Origin: Paracoccus hibiscisoli
GTDB lineage: Bacteria > Pseudomonadota > Alphaproteobacteria > Rhodobacterales > Rhodobacteraceae
Length of the DNA: 64,000 nucleotides
Direction: 5' to 3'
Assembly: GCF_005048265.1 (NCBI RefSeq)
Contig: NZ_SUNH01000001.1
Coordinates: 16,320-80,319 of the forward strand
Every line of letters starts with the position of its first letter. The stretch's first letter is position 1. The notes beneath the pieces are model-generated. The model was not told where the DNA came from. It saw only the letters and a list, made by a program, of their open reading frames with translations, and ran no database searches. The translations under genes were made by a program, and so were the position numbers. Positions 61,121 through 64,000 of this stretch are shown here, piece after piece.

Positions 61121-63031
61121 ATGACCCAGCCCGCCGCACCGATCACCCCGGAGGCGATCCGCGACGACCTGACCCTGTCGGGGCTGAACCTGATCGGGCA
61201 GGCGCTGTCGATCTTTGACGCCGATCTGCGGCTGGCGGTGGCCAACCGGCAGTATCAGGCGATGTTCGATCTGCCCGACGCGCTGACCCGCCCCGGCACG
61301 CATTTTGAGGACACGATCCGCTATCTGGCCCGGCGCGGCGAATATGGCCGGGTCCAGGACCCCGAATCGGCGGTGGCGCTGCGCGTGGCGCAGGCCCGGA
61401 CCTTCCAGCCGCATTACTTCGAACGCGAACGCGCCGATGGCCGGTGGGTCGCGGTCGAGGGGGCACCCCTGACCCAGGGGGGCTGGGTCACCGTCTATAC
61501 CGACATCACCGACATCAAGCGCCAGGAACAGCTGCTGCGGGCGCGCTCAGACGCGCTGTCCGAACAGGTGCTGCTGAATGCCGAACGGCTGGCGGCGGCG
61601 AACCGCAAGCTGGCCGCGACCAACGCCGCCCTGTCCGAGGCGCAGCGCATCCTGACCCGGACCGAGGCCCGCACCCGCCAGGTGACCGAGATGGTCCCCG
61701 CCCATATCGCCCATATGGACGCGCAGCTGCGCTATACCTTTTCCAACCGGCGGCTGCCGGTGGTCTTTCCCGGCGCCGCGGGCAACATCGTCGGCCTGAC
61801 GCTGGAGGAGGCTCTGGGGGCCGCCACGGCCCGCACCCTGCGCCCCTACATGGAGCGCGCGCTGGCCGGCGATCCGCAGGTGTTCGAGATCACGCACCCC
61901 ACCTCGGGGCGGCGCATCCGCATCGCGCTGACGCCGGACCGCGACGGCCAGGGGGTCTATATCCTCTCCACCGATGTCAGCGCCGAGGTCCAGTCGCGCG
62001 AGGCGCTGGCCCATGCCGCGCGGCGCAACTTGGCGGCGCGGCTGACCAGCGGCATGGCGCATGATTTCGGCAACCTGCTGACGATCATCCTGGGCCTTCA
62101 GGCGCGTCTGGCCGCCCGCGATCTGCCCTCTGATGCGGCCGAGGACGTCCAGGCGACGCTGGCCGCCGCCCGGCGCGGGGCGTCCCTGCTGGACCGGCTG
62201 GCGCAGATCACCGGCGCGCGCGAACCCGCGCTGGAGCCCACCGACCTGCCCGCGCTGCTGGACGATCTGGCGGTTCTGGCACGCCCGTCGCTGGCCGAGG
62301 GCACGCGGCTGGACCTGGCCGTGGCCCTGCCGCCGGGACAGCTGCTGCTGGACCCCGGCGCGCTGCAGGATTCGCTGCTGAACCTGGTGCTGAACGCGAA
62401 TGCGGCGATGACCGCGCCGGGGGTCATCACGCTCAAGGCGCGGCGCAGCGGCGATTGGCTGGAGCTGTCGGTCGGCGATACCGGCCCCGGCTTCACCCCC
62501 GAGGCGCTGACGCGCGCGACCGAGCCGTTCTTCACCACGAAAAAGGGTCAGGGGTCGGGCCTGGGCCTGTCGATGGTCTATGACCAGACCAAGATGGTCG
62601 GCGGCACGATGCGCCTGTCCAACGGGCCACGCGGCGCGCAGGTGATGCTGCGCCTGCCCTGGCGCCCGGTGACGCGGCGGATGGTGCTGCTGGTCGAGGA
62701 TGACGACCTGATCCGCGCGCAGGTCCGCGACCAGCTGACCGGTCTAGGTCATGCGGTGATCGAGGCCGCGTCTCTGTCCGAGGCGCGGGCGCTGACCGAC
62801 CTGCCCGATCTGGGGGTGATCCTGTCGGACATCCAGCTGGGCGACGGGTTGGGCGTCGAGATGGCCCGCGTCGCGCCGGGCGGGGTGCCGCTGATCCTGA
62901 TGACCTCGCTGCCGCCGGGGGACCCGTTGCGCGATCTGGCGCCGGGGCCGGTGCTGACCAAACCCTTTTCGCAGGCCCGGCTGGCGGCGGCGCTTTCCGC
63001 GCTCCGGCCCTCAGCTGAGGATACCCCATGA
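61121..63031 (+). CDS. PAS-domain hybrid histidine kinase with receiver domain
   Basis: A 636-aa sensor kinase without a clear transmembrane segment, so likely cytoplasmic. Domains: PAS-like (about 20-135), coiled coil (about 135-195), a second PAS-like domain (about 200-300), HisKA with phosphoacceptor His314 in GMAHDFGNLL, HATPase with NLVLNANAAM, VGDTGPGF and GQGSGLGLS, and a C-terminal receiver with Asp570 in ILSDIQLGDG. The usual DFNNLL after the histidine reads DFGNLL. Start ATG 61121 has GGAGGAG. It overlaps the response regulator gene (ATGA) and diverges from the ligase/Liv operon, its probable target. Confidence 0.92.
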   Translation: MTQPAAPITPEAIRDDLTLSGLNLIGQALSIFDADLRLAVANRQYQAMFDLPDALTRPGTHFEDTIRYLARRGEYGRVQDPESAVALRVAQARTFQPHYFERERADGRWVAVEGAPLTQGGWVTVYTDITDIKRQEQLLRARSDALSEQVLLNAERLAAANRKLAATNAALSEAQRILTRTEARTRQVTEMVPAHIAHMDAQLRYTFSNRRLPVVFPGAAGNIVGLTLEEALGAATARTLRPYMERALAGDPQVFEITHPTSGRRIRIALTPDRDGQGVYILSTDVSAEVQSREALAHAARRNLAARLTSGMAHDFGNLLTIILGLQARLAARDLPSDAAEDVQATLAAARRGASLLDRLAQITGAREPALEPTDLPALLDDLAVLARPSLAEGTRLDLAVALPPGQLLLDPGALQDSLLNLVLNANAAMTAPGVITLKARRSGDWLELSVGDTGPGFTPEALTRATEPFFTTKKGQGSGLGLSMVYDQTKMVGGTMRLSNGPRGAQVMLRLPWRPVTRRMVLLVEDDDLIRAQVRDQLTGLGHAVIEAASLSEARALTDLPDLGVILSDIQLGDGLGVEMARVAPGGVPLILMTSLPPGDPLRDLAPGPVLTKPFSQARLAAALSALRPSAEDTP

Positions 63032-63729
63032 CCGAAGTCCCCCTGATCGCCATCCTGGACGACGAGCCCGAGATCCGCCGCCTGCTGTCCGCCGCGCTGG
63101 AACAGGCGGGGTTTCGCACCCAGTGCTTTGCCCGCGCGACCGAGTTCGAGGCGGCACTGCGCCGCATCACGCCCGATGCCTGCCTGATCGACCTGGGCCT
63201 GCCCGACCGGGACGGGCTGGCGCTGGTGCACAGGCTGGCCTCCGATTCGGGGGCGGTGATCATCATCGTGTCGGGGCGCGCCCAGGTGCAGGACCGGGTG
63301 ACGGGGCTGGAGCTGGGGGCCGACGACTACATCACCAAGCCGTTCGAGCCGGCCGAGGTCGTGGCCCGCATCCGCGCCCGCCTGCGCAAGCCCGCCCAAG
63401 GCACGGCGCACCGCCCCCAAACCCTGCGCTTTGCGGGATGGACCGCGGATTTCGACCGCTATCTGCTGGCCGCGCCCGACGGCACGGAAACGCCCCTGTC
63501 CCACGCCGAGGCCGAGGTCCTGCGCCTGTTCACCGACAACCCCCGCCGCCTGATCACCCGGGCGCAGATGCTGGAGACCCTGGGCGGCTCGGCCGGCGAC
63601 AGCTTTGACCGCGCGATGGACGTGCGCATCTCGCGGCTGCGCACGAAGCTGGGCGAGGACCCCAAGAACCCCCGCCTGATCAAGACGATCTACGGCGCGG
63701 GCTACATCTTCCTGGCCGAGATCGCCTGA
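63028..63729 (+). CDS. OmpR/PhoB-type response regulator
   Basis: A 233-aa DNA-binding regulator. The receiver (about 1-118) has the acidic pocket LDDEPE, phosphoacceptor Asp55 in LIDLGLPDRDG, and the lysine in ITKPFEP. The C-terminal winged helix (about 130-230) ends VRISRLRTKLGEDPKNPRLIKTIYGAGYIF. The four-base overlap with the kinase gene makes a cognate pair nearly certain. It probably acts on the divergent operon promoter between 60946 and 61121. Confidence 0.95.
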   Translation: MTEVPLIAILDDEPEIRRLLSAALEQAGFRTQCFARATEFEAALRRITPDACLIDLGLPDRDGLALVHRLASDSGAVIIIVSGRAQVQDRVTGLELGADDYITKPFEPAEVVARIRARLRKPAQGTAHRPQTLRFAGWTADFDRYLLAAPDGTETPLSHAEAEVLRLFTDNPRRLITRAQMLETLGGSAGDSFDRAMDVRISRLRTKLGEDPKNPRLIKTIYGAGYIFLAEIA

Positions 63730-63789
63730 TCCCCGCATCTCGGCCACAGGCCTGAACCGACGTCGCCCTCTGCCCTCCGGGCGGTGGCG

Positions 63790-63936
63790 GCGAAAGCCGG
63801 CCCCCATCGAGGGGGCCATCTTTCGCGGCGGGGGCGATGCCCCCGCGGGCACCCCCCGCATGCGCCTTACCCTGCCGTGCCTCGGCTGGCGGGATATCCC
63901 CGCAGGGGGGTCCGGGGGGACGGGAAGTCCCCCCGG
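63790..63936. repeat. Stack of three GC-rich hairpins after the response regulator
   Basis: Hairpin 1, 63790-63826: two 7-bp stems separated by a CC/AT internal loop around ATCGA. Hairpin 2, 63828-63846: GCGGGGGC/GCCCCCGC with loop GAT. Hairpin 3, 63912-63936: CCGGGGGGAC/GTCCCCCCGG with loop GGGAA. The rest of 63730-64000 contains long C and G runs and no credible gene. It may be a REP-like element and end the transcript, but no T-run is present. Confidence 0.6.
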
Positions 63937-64000
63937 CGCGGGGCGGGGCGCCTACCCCCCCCCCGGGTAAGGCGGCGCGGGACCCACCGCGGATGGGCGT

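Overview
The window is a GC-rich stretch of an alphaproteobacterial chromosome, most likely Rhodobacteraceae and probably Paracoccus or a close relative. The pointers are CcrM beside RNase HII, a TrcR-type DUF1013 regulator, a COQ9-family protein, TRAP and Liv-type uptake systems tied to CoA ligases, and a scattered flagellar gene set. The genus is inferred from gene content, not from any rRNA, because none is present. Genes are densely packed, often with 1- or 4-base stop/start overlaps. No gene-free stretch exceeds 300 bases. I saw no tRNA, rRNA, CRISPR array, insertion sequence, prophage or integrase.

Layout. 1-24.7 kb is mostly core and housekeeping: a cut-off aromatic aminotransferase, sseA, smpB, a K+ channel/TPP enzyme/P1 peptidase operon, gabD, trcR, an RNase T2, a quinone oxidoreductase, COQ9, rpsU, a secreted acidic protein, an Lrp regulator divergent from ald, mscL, a DsbA-like protein, a DUF721 protein, mutY-alkB, a BLUF photoreceptor, and the run MFS-GT90-allA-rnhB-ccrM. 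24.7-36.6 kb is one leftward catabolic operon of eleven genes: TRAP transporter (dctPQM), IclR regulator, a hydratase/3-hydroxyacyl-CoA dehydrogenase fusion, thiolase, paired acyl-CoA dehydrogenases, a hotdog thioesterase, an isomerase-like crotonase and an acyl-CoA ligase. Its core resembles the pim (dicarboxylate beta-oxidation) operon. 36.7-39.6 kb holds an L,D-transpeptidase, an extensin-family protein and a Crp/Fnr-type regulator.

39.7-52.5 kb is a flagellar island: fliI leftward; flgB-flgC-fliE-fliQ-flgF-flgG-flgA-flgH-fliL rightward, ending at a terminator; a glycosyltransferase; then flgE-flgK-flgL-flgI and motB leftward. Many essential flagellar genes (motA, fliF, fliG, flhA, flhB, fliP, fliR, flgD, flagellin) are absent and must lie elsewhere if the cell is motile. 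CtrA-like TTAA-N7-TTAA sites lie in the promoter regions, and with ccrM and trcR they suggest a link between cell cycle and motility.

52.5-63.7 kb encodes a complete branched-chain-type ABC importer (livFGHMK) bracketed by two acyl-CoA ligase-family genes and transcribed divergently from a hybrid histidine kinase and response regulator. This looks like a sensed uptake-and-activation system for an organic (possibly aromatic or fatty) acid. The last 270 bases are a stack of hairpins with no gene. I did not find one unmistakably new system. The best leads are the TRAP/pim-like operon, the Liv/ligase/two-component cluster with its atypical PaaK-like protein, the sulfotransferase-like/GT90 fusion, and the methylation and CtrA sites.
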